This document shows positions 25,090 to 36,871 of a stretch of DNA of 64,000 nt, one piece after another (within the stretch, counting starts at the first letter, position 1; the number at the start of each line of letters is the position of its first letter). Below the pieces are notes generated by a model that saw only the letters and a list, made by a program, of their open reading frames with translations, was not told the origin of the DNA and searched no databases. The translations under genes and the position numbers were made by a program. Source of the DNA: Periconia sp. R9002 (taxonomy: Eukaryota > Ascomycota > Dothideomycetes > Pleosporales > Periconiaceae); contig JAMAHW010000065.1 in NCBI GenBank assembly GCA_023627715.1, positions 177,530 to 241,529 of the forward strand, in the 5' to 3' direction.

Positions 25090-27284
25090 TCACCCTCTCC
25101 CCTCCTCTCCCTCTACCCTACACAACTTCCCATCCTGCGTATAAATTCCCTCCCTCCCCCCACCACTCCCCCTAACCTCCCACGCATCGCTCCCAACCCC
25201 ACCCAGCACCCAAAACACGCCCCACGGATCCACCTTCTTCTTAACCGCCTCCAACCTCTCATAGTTGCTCCCCCAAAAAGCATCCTTCCAATCCTTGGTC
25301 TGCGCATCCCCTTCATTCATATAACTCCCAGACCCAGGGGAGATGTCCCTCCAGCGCTGCATGTACGATTGCATCCGATCGTGCCTCTGGGCTTGCTCGG
25401 CAAGAGAGACAACTGGCTCTACGCCGTCCCAGTGATGCGTGCGCTCGTAGCCCTGCGCGTGCATGATTGCGGTGCGGAACGCTGGGTGGACGGCGTTATT
25501 CGTGTCGTACGCGCCCGTCTCGCGCGACGGGTTGTACGTCTGGCCGTGGAAATCATAGCCGCCTTCCTCGACGAAGTAGCGAACTGCGGCGCGCAGCTCG
25601 GAGAGGGAAGACGGCGTGGCGAAGTTGGAGCGCTGGAAGAGGCGCGAGGCTATGAGCGTGTGATGGACGGTGTCGCCGATGGCGAATGTACCTTCGTCAT
25701 CGTCTGCGGTTGTGTTGGTTGCTTCGTCCTGCGTAGACCTCGTGATTCCGATCTTTTGAAGTTGGTCCCTGAGAGGTTGGATGAATTCGCGTGTCTCGCT
25801 GGCCGTCTTGAAGGGTAGACTTATGCTGACGGTGAAGGTAAGACCACTTCCAGACGTGCTGTGGCGGATGAAGTCGTAGCCCAATCCACCTTCCTCACAG
25901 ATGGCGATGCCGTAGGAGAAGTAGGTTTCGACTCCTTGCCAGAAAGCATCAGCGCTTAGGGTTGGTTGTCCAGTCTTAGGCACTGTCGAGAAGGTAATGC
26001 TTGAGCTTGTCAGAGGGGTTTGGGGAAACGCAACTATCACCATGGATGTTACAATGCCGAAGTTTCCTAACCACCCGTTAGTTCTAGGGCCATAGATTCT
26101 TCAGGAAATCAATCGTAACATACCACCACCTCCACCCCTAAACGCCCAATACAAATCTGCATTCGTATCCGGATCCGCTGTCACAAACTTGCCATCAGCA
26201 GTGACTGCATAGATCCTCAAGACATTATCCGCTGTCAATCCATATAGACTAGAGTAACTCGAATGGCCGCCCCCCTGGGCATATCCTCCGCTTACCCCCA
26301 CAGTGGCCCCGCCTGGTAGCTGTATAGTGGTGTTGTAGGTAGTTCGAATGGAGTAAACGTCCGAGGCTTGTGTTCCTCCAGCGACTGCTATAGCGCGCCC
26401 GGCGTAGTCCAATGTAGTGTAATTTGCGTGATACTCTGCGCCCTTTAGATTATGGACCCAGACCGAAAGTGAATAAGCTCCGATATTCTTGCCATTGAAG
26501 TCGTGGCCTGAGTTCCTGCGTTTTTATCAGTCGGAAAATTCGCGAATGGGCTTTGAATTCCTCTCTCCGTTTTTCTGTTAGATGTATACATCTTGAGACC
26601 TAGTTTAGAGTGCGAATTAAAAGACAGTAACTCACTTCACAACCACCCTAATATTCCTGTTCCTCGCAAAATTCACCGCCAGTTGGACATGCCTCACAGT
26701 CAACGCATTAACCACATAAACTGGATACCCGCCTTGGCTGCACTGCGAGTTTGGCTGACTAGTCGGCACACAAGAATCGCCAGTCGCCCATTGTGAGCAA
26801 ACGCTGATTGGATCATTCGCACTATTTCCCACAAACCACTCACATATCAGCTTCTCTCCCTTCTCTCATATTCTTGCATGGGAACTTCGGCTTTCAGAAG
26901 AGCTACAACCACTCACTGCAAAGCCATATTCCCCCATCCACTCTTCACCGTCTCGCACCTAGCGGCATTATACGTGGATCCTCCCCCAGGAGTGGTCTCA
27001 TTATAGCACGGCAAAGCGAGCGGGCGAGGTTTCAGCAGTACTCCTCCTAGAGTTGCGTTGAAATCGGCCCATTCTGCGTCTGTGGGCCAGTCTTGATCTT
27101 CGGGCGTTAGTTTGCAAGGTGCAGTGGATGGAGGGGCAGGATTGTTTAGATCGCCGAAGCGAATGGATGGGTTCGAGAGGGTTTCTGCTTCCGTGAGTTG
27201 GATTTCTTCGAAGGGGAAATTGGCAGCGGTGGTTATTTGGACGAGGAAAAGTGGAAGGACGAAGAGGGATCGGATGAAAAGCAT
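25090..27284 (-). CDS. Secreted FAD-linked oxidase, berberine-bridge-enzyme type (VAO family)
   Basis: Four exons, 26917-27284, 26636-26821, 26124-26515 and 25090-26066 (introns 95, 120 and 57 nt), give 640 residues. Residues 1-20 are a signal peptide (MLFIRSLFVLPLFLVQITTA). The FAD-binding PCMH fold starts near residue 140 (GGYPVYVVNALTVRHV); the conserved NSGHDFNGK carries His189, the probable covalent FAD anchor. The second flavin loop reads GGATVGVSGGYAQGGGHS and has no cysteine, so bicovalent attachment is unlikely. The end, VDPWGVFWV, is the typical BBE C-terminus. Related fungal enzymes oxidise sugars, lignin-derived alcohols or secondary metabolites; the substrate here is unknown. No biosynthetic cluster lies around it. 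The first acceptor (giving HANDPIS) is the least certain junction. Confidence 0.88.
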
Positions 27285-30200
27285 GATTTCTTTCGCGAGG
27301 CCGGAACGCTTTTTCCCTTGTTGTGGGCTTCGTTCTTTCCGTATCCAAAAAAGGCACGCGCCCGTCGTGCCTTTATGGTGAAATCATACGATTCCCAAAG
27401 AATACATATCGAAATGTGCAATGTCTACATAGAATGCACTTTTTTCCAAATTCGTCTCGAGCGATCAAAAAATCAATGCACATTGTCCGATTCATCCGGA
27501 AATATGGAAGGTCTATAACGTATACGCTCGTATTGGGGGCTTGGTAGATTGGAACACACCTATATATCCGTATGATCCGTATCCCCGGATTCTGTTCATT
27601 CGCACGTGGGCAGCCTTGCGTACCGGTTATATCTTATCTTCACACTTCCAGCGCTCTGGATTCTGATATGCAAATATTGCGCTTCCTAGTGGATGGTGGT
27701 CCTAGTGATGAATGTCGCTGTTCGTGTTGGGAGGATGTCATGTCGTGACCAGAAGCAGGCTAAATTGTTGGAAGATATTTATAGTTACGTGTCGTGTGGA
27801 CAGAAGCATTACCGCTTGTGGCAAGTGGAATCAATCTGATTGTTTATTAGTAGAGGATTGAATTTGAGGGTGCAGGACTTCTGTACGTAGATTATGAACA
27901 TCTTTATGTTTTCTAAAGCATGAATGCACAAGTCAAGTGAACACAACTCAACATCGACATTCAGAGCAGCCGGAGATATGGGTAAAGTCCAAGTCTCTAT
28001 CACTAGAGCAACTCCATAGATGTTGTGGACCAAGGTCAACGCGAAAGAGTCAAATAGGCCTGTAAATACTCACAAGAGCAGTAAGAGTGTTCAACACCCG
28101 AAGTCAGAAATAATAGTACTACATAATCAGCGCGAAGAAGACTCAGGTCCTATACAAATACATCGGCACTAGTACTTGCCCTCTTCGACATGACGGAAGC
28201 GTGAACGGCGTGTACGGCGTGTACAATCTATGACAGCTCACAATCGGGTATCTGAGACCCGGTTCGAATTTCCCAAACCCGTAGAATATGTGTGCTTCTG
28301 GGGAGTATGCAACCACACCGAGGATCAAAGGATGCATGTGTTGAAAGGAGACATGCTGTTCGCCGGTGGTGTCCATGCAGTAGGAGTTGATGCTCTACAA
28401 ATATTTTAGCTAGTCCGTTTGTATAAGATTCATCAATACCCTGCAAGCAAGTTCACCTGCACGAGCTTTCATTCCTCAACGCTCGTATGGATAAAAATTA
28501 TTCACAGGTTTAGCTCATACACCCCGGAGGTGATGAGTTGCAGGAATTCCCACATGCCATGCACGAACCTCCGCTACCAGACCACCGGTACAAAAACCTA
28601 GAATCGGAGGTTCACAGTAAACAAACCAGTGCATACAAACATCAGAGATGGGTGCTGTCGTCCTGCGGGCTGCAGCACGCACGCACGCACGCACGCACCG
28701 CATCTTGATTCACCAGACCACCATCGACTACACACAAAGAACGAACGAGCAGCCCGCCGGCCCACCCCCACTCACTAATTCCGCACGGCATCCACACCCC
28801 CCAGTTTCTTCACCGCTATTCTGATACCACCCCTCACGAATTTGTACATCGTTCGGCTTTTCCAATCATGGATTGTTTTTATAAGTCAAGCGAATACCCC
28901 ACATCTCAACAATTCAATGTTGCTGCTTGCATGCGGACGCCTTGCGTCACGCCACAACGAGCTGCATGTCTATCGTCAAGAGTGGTTTTTCTGCCTGTGA
29001 TAAGTATGCGTTTGGAGGTTCTCCACCATGGCTTTGAAAGATTCTTCTTGCATTTGCATTAGCATACTCGGTTGACCTACCTTGACGAACGTGCCTATAT
29101 GTGCCGTTTTTCTACAGTAATGGTCTACGGAAGAGATGGATAGGAAGCAGTGATGGCGAGCGTACAACCAAATGAGCGTGGCATGCTTTACACGTCGCCT
29201 GGGATTATTGTGCGTATTTCAGACCCGGTACAGAGTTATTCGCTATCAAGACAACACGTGGCGTGGCGTGGCGTCGTGATATAGTGATTATGGACGGAAA
29301 CTACCCTCATTGCATTCAGCTGATTGTGTGCCTGCGGTATAAGATGGGAGTGGTTTTGGGGCTTGTCAAAAAGAAAGAGAGAAGACTTGACAGGGAGATG
29401 GATCCCAGAGAAGCACTTAGTTGCTTCCGACTTTCTTTGGAAGGGGGAGGGGGAGGGGGACATCGGCCTTTTGATCCATCGTATCAGCGAAATCTATCTT
29501 TCAGAAGTGTATTGCTTTCCATATTGACCAGGGGTTCATCAAGTACAACGCGAATCTACTAATTGTAACATGATTGGTGGGCATGTGGAAGTACTCCTTA
29601 GACACGTTGGTTACTCAATCATCAGTCTCCATTCCAGAGTTATTGTACAGCTCGTGTACGAGTTTTCTCCAACCCCCAGACTAAACTACAACAGCATCTT
29701 GATGAATTGATATCAACAAGATCTTCCCTGCAAGTTAAGTCTAGAACTAAGACTGCGATTCGAGGGAGATATACCAAAGCCAGGCATGATCCACCTGCAA
29801 CCCTGCTAGCTACAATCCTTACATGTGAGGTCGGATTCTTCCTTTCATCCGTTATTCTACAACAGATTCAACAGTCGGTGTTTGTGGTTGCATGTAGCCC
29901 ATGCTCCCCCGAGAAAGTAGGCACGCAAAGGAATGCCCGCTTCTAGATCTACCTAGGCGCTTGCCCTGGGTAAAGGTATACGAGTCTGTACTAAAATACC
30001 AGGTGGGGAATACCTGAGGCGACCGGTGAATCGTTCTTGTAAGTAGCAGATGTAGTCTGCAGGCTCTATGGCTTACTTTCCTCTCCCACAGTGGAGCAGG
30101 TAGATGACGTACTTTTCCGCGTTACCTAATGTGCTGTAGCATTGCTAACTTCTGTCACAAGATATTCTTGTCTCAAGGGCTGAGTAAAGTGGCATTGGAA

Positions 30201-31679
30201 GTCAAACCTGAAAAAACTGGGATATATATAGATCTTTCGGCTGTATTGGATTCTATCTTTTACGGGAAAAAAGTCAGCAAGGTGGTCCAAGAAGAAATTC
30301 TTTACAGTTCGCATAATATGTCTTTTGCATTGCAACCTTCAATGACGTGAGGAACTAGGCGGGCCTTTTCTGTAGCTAGTCCTGCAGCTGGTCCTGTCGG
30401 TACTTTTTCCATTAAGTCTCCGGTGAACATAGCGTAGTCTATGTTTTCAACAGCTAGGCAAACGTGGGTCAAGATTCACAGGTCGATTGATATTCGTCCT
30501 GTAACTAAAATCACATGTAGTAACTATTAACTCGACGATATCACTTACAGATATCGTCTTGAGTAGAAGAGTACCCTGTAATTTCTGCGAAAAGTGGCCA
30601 ATCGGATATCAGCCAGCAACCTGCGGCAGGCCCATACATAGCCAAGAGCGCGTAGCATAAGATATTCCCACTCTGTGAATCCGTGGGAAACGTCGAGATT
30701 TTCAGAATGGTTATGATGAGGCAGTCGTGTCACTGTATGTACTTGGCAGCGGGTATTCGTCAGTAGATTACGAAGCTCGCAGAAAGATGAAGGCATACCC
30801 AGGCCTCAGGGCTCAGGAGTATCAACAAGACCAAGACGGTAATGCAATGCAGCGACGAGTAGCCGAAAGGACAAATGCGTGCTAGTATGGACTCTCGGTA
30901 ATCTATACCTTCCTACTTGGTGGAGGTAATCTTGGTTAGGGATATATTGATAGGGTCAGGTGACGAGGTTTAGCGAGCCTTGGAAATGATAGACATTGAT
31001 GACAGTTGACGACGCAAGCAGAATCAGCGTGAGAATTGCTCATTTCCAAGCACATCAACACCATCTTCACCCGCCCAGGTCCGTCACACACTGTCACTAA
31101 AGGCTATTCGCTGCGGAAGGCTACCCTCGGCTTACTAGCGGCGGAGGCGTTCGGCGAGTGACCAGCGTACCCCACGCGTAATCTTTCACCGCCAGCCAGA
31201 TGCCCCAGAGAGGGTGAGCAGGGCATGCAAGAAGCAATGCATGTGCAGGCGGGATCTACGCGTATGGACGTCTCAAAACAATCCCTTGATGCTTAGTCCG
31301 ATAGACCCCACGGGCCACGGCCAAAGAGCATTCGGCCCTCCCCAACGTGGGACTCTGTTAACGCCGTACCCACTGGCACTGAGGCCGCGTTTTGGAAAAT
31401 CCCACGGTGTTTGACCAGTGTGGGTGCTGGAGGAGCGCGCCTGCAGTAAGCTAAAAGCTCATTATCCAATTCTGTCGTCGGCCTGATGTCTGCCTGGTTG
31501 GTAATGCATATGAGGTATCCATCCATTATGTTTTGGACTCTAGCAGCTTCTCTTTCCCCCGGTTGTTTCTTACTTAGGCCGACCCTGCGCCGTACATAGT
31601 CACTAGGGAGTCCTTTTCATTCGCCCAGGCATTCCCCGTCGAGCATAAAAAGGAATATCTCTTTTCACTGCCCCGCCAT
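27285..31679. other. Gene-poor region, 4.4 kb
   Basis: No recognisable gene. Contains short tandem runs: a GCAC tetramer array at 28675-28698, a CGGCGTGTA doublet near 28207-28224, and GTGGC pentamers near 29258-29274. A GGTTCGAA sequence at 28261 is not part of a foldable tRNA. Short frames at 30129-30350 (plus) and 30545-30796 (minus) have protein-like composition but no family match that I recognise. Confidence 0.5.
28675..28698 (+). repeat. GCAC tetranucleotide array, 6 units
   Basis: Six perfect GCAC units in the gene-poor region. A simple microsatellite. Confidence 0.95.
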
Positions 31680-32446
31680 ATTTTGTTGTTGCTCCTCCTC
31701 TCTCCCCTCCTCGCCTCTCGCCCCTTTCGCTTGCGTATCAAGACCACACGATCGTCCCCCCGCCAAGCAACAGGATCTACAACCAGCGGCCACGCAAACA
31801 TCCAAGAAAACCAAGCCAACTTAAACAGAGCCCCATTGTCTGGAAACCTTTCTGGAACTCATATCTGGATACGACGCCCCTCAACGCTGCCAAGCCCCTC
31901 TCGACCAACAGTCGCCCAGCCCAGCCTCCTCCCAAGACTTGTACCTACCAAGCTTCGGAAGAATTACAGTTGTCTTCACTATACGAGTCACCTCCCTCTT
32001 GGTGCCCCCCACAATAAACTCTCTTGTTTATTGCTCCAAATTGTGCAGACATCGTGCACGACGACCAGCTGCGACATCCTGTGCTTCCGCAGCCGTCTTG
32101 GGTAACTCGACCATTTATGCTCCTGCAGCTCTTGGCCTCAGTACCACAACACCGTTGAACCAAAGCACGTATAAATCAGGTCCAACCGCCGGTTTTCTCG
32201 GACTACCAAACCAACCAGCTTCTTGATTGTTCACCTAACTACTTGTCAAACTCGTTGATTACCAATACCACGGGACTATTCGCCCCTACCACAAACGCAC
32301 AACGTTCCTACCTCTTACCAAGTCCTTACTCTGTTTCTGGAAAACATACATATAAGGACAACCCAAAACCCCATCACCACCTCCTCTCCACAGCTACCAC
32401 TATTCTCACACCCCACCGTCACCATCGCAACCATCAAACTGGCGTC
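31680..32446 (+). promoter_or_regulatory. CT/AC-rich leader of the 32.4 kb gene
   Basis: About 770 bp with almost uninterrupted pyrimidine-biased sequence, ending at the ATG at 32447. Pezizomycotina genes often have such leaders at and after the transcription start. Several frames are open through it only because stops need purines; upstream ATGs exist, so upstream ORFs in the transcript are possible. The transcription start is not known. Confidence 0.45.
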
Positions 32447-32818
32447 ATGTCTTTCGCAGGCCACCACATTGCGTTCCCGCGCACCTTCCTCGCTCTCAAC
32501 ACCACCCCCAAGCAGTCGAGCGTCAACGCTGGTCAGCTCTCCCCATCCTCCGAGCCCCAGCTCCCTCCTCACGGGTTTCTTTCCAACCGACCTGCGGCAT
32601 CGGTCGCGCGCCACAGCTCCATCAGCTCCGTCTCCAGCGTCGATAGCAATGTCAGCACGGCATCTACTCGCGCCCCCGGCGAGGCTCCCTCTCCACCTTT
32701 CAATAAGCAGACGCTTCACACTTTTCTCTCGCTTAATTCAATGTATGTTGCGCCAACGACGCCTTCTGCGTCGTTGAAGGAGGTCGACACCAAGGGTTTC
32801 TTGAGCAACCGGGGTTGA
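32447..32818 (+). CDS. Uncharacterised small Ser/Pro-rich protein with duplicated GFLSNR motif
   Basis: Single exon of 123 residues starting MSFAGHHIAF; I do not recognise a named family. The motif GFLSNR occurs twice: residues 43-48, followed by PAAS, and residues 117-122 at the very C-terminus, followed by a final Gly. Between them lies a Ser-rich stretch (residues 57-74, with SSISSVSSVDS) that looks like a phosphorylation target. A third partial echo, TFLSLN, sits at 92-97. No signal peptide and no membrane helix, so probably cytosolic or nuclear. The start was chosen at the ATG after the CT-rich leader; the frame stays open for 68 codons upstream, but that part is Thr/His/Pro-rich low complexity. 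Real-gene evidence is the leader, the motif duplication and the sudden change of composition at the ATG. Confidence 0.6.
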   Translation: MSFAGHHIAFPRTFLALNTTPKQSSVNAGQLSPSSEPQLPPHGFLSNRPAASVARHSSISSVSSVDSNVSTASTRAPGEAPSPPFNKQTLHTFLSLNSMYVAPTTPSASLKEVDTKGFLSNRG

Positions 32819-34085
32819 AGCACGCTTTGTTGTCGACTGGAAACATAAATCAACGACGTATCAACGCGGGCTTCATCTCACAGCGCTGCAACCTGCAACT
32901 ACCAAGGATTGCGGGATGCACATGGACCACACAAGATCTTGAGCAGGTGAGGGGGAGGAAGATGCCTAGTCTAGGCGGCAGACACTTCACTATACCTCTT
33001 ATTTCATTGCTTCGATTCCAGGGTTCCTAAAAAAACACTACAAAACCATACTCTGGGTACAGATTGTATGGCTCGTGGGGGAGGAAAAACGGCTTCGCGG
33101 AGTTCGGATTCATTCGTTTGGGATCCGGTACGGATGGGATACACATGTCAGGTTATTAGGGCTTACGTAGAAGTAGCCTAACACTATCATAACAAGAAAC
33201 ATTTACACAGAAAGTATCCGCTCGTGTCTTTACCTCTGATAAGTGATGATGTAGCACGTGCAGTGCTGGTTGGACAAACCCGCACTGCACACAAAACATA
33301 GGCAGGCAGTGGTATCATCGACTGCCTCGATCTGGATATCGTCGCACGCTTGTGACATTTCGCCACTCCCACTTCTTCCCCATAGCCAAAATGTTCGGAC
33401 CTTAGAACGGTCCGAGTTTGACGGGCCCTAACAAGACCCTCAAAAACCCTCCCCCCGAAACGCTCTCGCGAGTTTCACGTGCGCGGTGCGGTCGGCGCGG
33501 CACAGGGGTAAACCCGACTTTTATCTCCGCTCTTGCATTTTCGCACCTTCTTCCGCCCTTTTTCTGGGGAAAAAAAGGGGGGGGGGGGAAAGGTGCGCAG
33601 CGCGGATGGCTGGCTGGATGGATGGATGGAATGGGGGCACGGCACTGTGCAATTGAAGAATCCCATGATCACCCGTCGTAGAACTCACTGACCGCACGCT
33701 GGTATCTGTCCCGCCCATCATCACCTGCAACGCACGGTGCTGCCAGCATGACCATCTTTCTTTTGTCGTGCACGGCGAACAGTGCACTCAGGGAAGATGC
33801 GGATGCGGCGGGCGGGCCTCTGTGCGCTTTTTGGAGTTGGTCTTTGCTTGACGCTTGTTCTCGTCTGCCGAACTTTACTCAGTGCGTGTTGGTAGGTCCC
33901 TCTCTGTCTTTCTGAACGGCGGGCGCGGTCTTTGCTTGTTGGACAAGTACGTGCGGCCGTGGTCATGCTTGAATAAGGTGTGGTATCATGTGATTGGGAA
34001 TTTCAAGATGAGTTTGAAGGGTTCAACGACGAACGAGTCAGTACAAGATTCACACGGGCTGATCCCTCAGCCAAGACAAGAGAGG

Positions 34086-34110
34086 AAAATAAAATAAAAT
34101 AAAATAAAAT
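34086..34110 (+). repeat. AAAAT pentanucleotide array, 5 units
   Basis: Five perfect AAAAT units; a simple microsatellite in the long intergenic region. Confidence 0.95.
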
Positions 34111-35766
34111 AGGGGGACAGAGTAATCAATGAACGAGTTATCCACGGTAGGTGATGAAAGATTAGGTAGGTATGCACACGCAATTAAAAGGTGGTCGAGT
34201 AAGTGTTCGTTCGTTTTGAGAAATTGATACACATGCCGGTCGGTAGGTGGTGGTGGAGGGTGAAGAAAAGAACAGAGAGGTGATAGATAGGTAGATGCAT
34301 GCCATGCCATGCCACGAGCCTTGGCCTCGCAAGCTTCAAACCGGTAGTTCTCTCGCGATACGACACGACACGACACGGTATGCAATGCAATCATTGTTTG
34401 CAATGTACTCTTGACAGTTGTTCCTGCATGCGCGTTGGGATGGGCGGGTAGGTATGTACATACATTGCATCAATGTGTGTGCGTGACTCTTCTCCCTTCC
34501 CCCCCTCATTCCCGTTGGAGACATGAGTTTTGCGACATGTCACGAGTCGAAACAATAAGGAATCAGACTTTAGTAAAAAAAAAAAAAGAAAGAAAGGAGA
34601 CATTACCGCTCTGGGGGTTTACGAATGCTGCAGCTGTGTTTTTTGTGTGTTTTCATCGAACAAGCAATTCACTAACAAGACTGGAAAGTTCCAAAATGGG
34701 ATTTGCACGTGCGAATGGTGTCTCTTTTCTTTCTCCCTTCACGCCTTCCTTCTCTCGTTCCTGTTTGTTTATTTGTTTTCTTTCGTTTATGTGTCGGTCT
34801 CATTTGCCTTCTCCCCCCCTCCCCCCTATTTCCCCCCCATCTCATTTCCACAATCACTTACGTGGGAGACCATCACAATTCACATTTGACATTGATTGCA
34901 GAGACTGACTAGTTCCCTAGTTGTAACGTGGACGCTTATCAATACCGGTTGGTCCATGGAATTGAGCGTATGTAAGATGAACAAACCCTAGCGCGAATCT
35001 CCCATCTTCCAATTCGCACACCCTCCCCAATTGGGCCATCAGCACGTGATGTATACGCGTCTGAGACCTCAACGAGTTTTGCTGGATATCTAAAGCGGGA
35101 TATCTGTACACGCGCTACTCTGGAAGGCTATCGAATATTCCCAATTACAGTAGGTCCTGAGAATGGGATACCTATCTAAGTCGAGCCCCCCGCGGAACTA
35201 ATAGCTACGGCTTCGTGAGATGCGTCGAGGTAATGAAAGAAAGAAGCATTGAAAAAACAAAATAGGAACTTTGTAGACGTCCCCTCAAGAACATATTTTG
35301 CTACTGCACAGTTAGTCTCCACATTCCGTCTCTACTCTCCATCTACCACCATCCACATTCCCATAACGCACAGACGCCAGCACCCTATCCAGCCATCACG
35401 AACCCCAACTTTCTCTCGTCTCCTCACCTCAGCCCTTGGGCACTATAAATCCAAAAACCAAACGTGTAAGTCCCTACGCAGTAAGCCACCCATCCATCTA
35501 TCCATCAAAAGTAGCCTAGGGCGAACGGCTCCCTCTCCATCCGTTCGTTCACAGCGCCGCTACGTGTGTGGTGGTCAGGTCAGCCCAGTCCGTGACCCCC
35601 ATCCCATTCCTCATCAACAAAAAAAACCCGCACGCTCAAAACGATCCAATTCGCTCGTTTTTGGTCCCGAAAAAACCCAACCGCAAAACCAAACCCAACC
35701 CAAAACCTCGTTTCCCCTTCCCCCTCCCCTTCCCTTCGGTGTCCGACGCGCGTGGGAAAATCTCAC

Positions 35767-35790
35767 CCATCCATCCATCCATCCATCCAT
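35767..35790 (+). repeat. CCAT tetranucleotide array, 6 units
   Basis: Six perfect CCAT units. Similar ATGG/CCAT words recur nearby (33610-33640), so the motif is locally favoured. Confidence 0.95.
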
Positions 35791-36846
35791 ACACTCACAT
35801 CTCACCCCTCCCCCAGGCCACCCACCCAACCCACTCACCCGTCGTGTGGTTCGCTGGCTGTTCGCTGGCCGGCCGGCTATCTGGGGAAAAGCCGGTTGGT
35901 TCCATAGCGCGCGCGTTGGCCTGTTCACGTTTAGGTAGGTGATGGCCGTTCTCATACCCGTGCACTGGGTTTTTCTGCTCTTGCAGACTGCAGTGGTCGA
36001 CTTTGCCATTTTTCCCATACAACGCAACGTGCTGCGCGCGTGGAGGCGATAACGCACAGGCGCACGTTTTTTCTCTCCCCCCTTCCCTTGCCTTTCGAGA
36101 AGGGTGGATGGATGCGGATGCGGTCATGCATGGAAGGGGATGGCCTTGCGATATACCTACTGCGACTGCAAACGGGCATTCGCTGTTAAAGTACTTACTT
36201 ACATGTACCGACCCATCCTCCGACCGACCGACGGGATTCGGAGGGTTTAGAATACTTTCCGTAGAGAAGGGTGAATGTAGGTGAATGATGTCAGTGCGAG
36301 TTAAGACGTCTACGTTCCATGATCAAATCGTATCCTCTCCCCCATACACATCCCCCCTCCCGAGTCAATCCATTCATTTACTTATCGTAATGTGAAGTGG
36401 TTGCCCTTTTTCGTTTTGATGGGATTTGATTTGCTTTGATTCACATTCGCAACTGTGCAAGCAAGCAAGGCCGTTGAGGAGGGGTCGAGGGTTAAAAGTA
36501 TTGGGGCTAACTACATGTCGTACTTTTTTTTTATATACAAAGTACCGGTACGTACCGATGTGGGTATGTACAACGAACGACGAGGATTTCTGATAGGTAT
36601 CGTATGTACAAAAGAATAACTTGAAAAGAGGACAAGAAAATGAATGAAGTATTTAAGAATGAGATACTACACCTAAAAGAAGTAAACCCCTTCCCTTGCC
36701 ACCTCAGTACCTACCTCCAAGTACCCACCCACACGCTCCACAGCATCCATTCATTCATTTGCTCAAATGCGCAAACCCAAAAAACATAAAAATAAAAACG
36801 GTTCCATCGGTTCATCCATTCGGTGTTCTTACTGCTCGACCAGGGG

Positions 36847-36871
36847 TAGGGTAAGGTAGGGTAGGGTAGGG
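36847..36871 (+). repeat. TAGGG pentamer array, 5 units (one variant)
   Basis: Units read TAGGG, TAAGG, TAGGG, TAGGG, TAGGG, then a TG run. It resembles but is not the fungal telomere hexamer TTAGGG. Confidence 0.9.

Noticed and set aside
28255..28290. GGTTCGAA box suggesting a tRNA
   Set aside because: No flanking acceptor or anticodon stems can be paired.
30129..30350. 73-residue plus-strand frame in the gene-poor region
   Set aside because: No motif, no leader, no neighbouring exon; cannot be told from chance.
30545..30796. 83-residue minus-strand frame followed by a GTAAGT donor
   Set aside because: Protein-like composition and a good donor, but no family recognised and the acceptor is ambiguous (two AGs give unrelated short tails).
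31683..32105. 140-residue frame upstream of the small Ser/Pro protein
   Set aside because: Lies in the CT-rich leader; composition is low complexity and stops are rare there for base-composition reasons.
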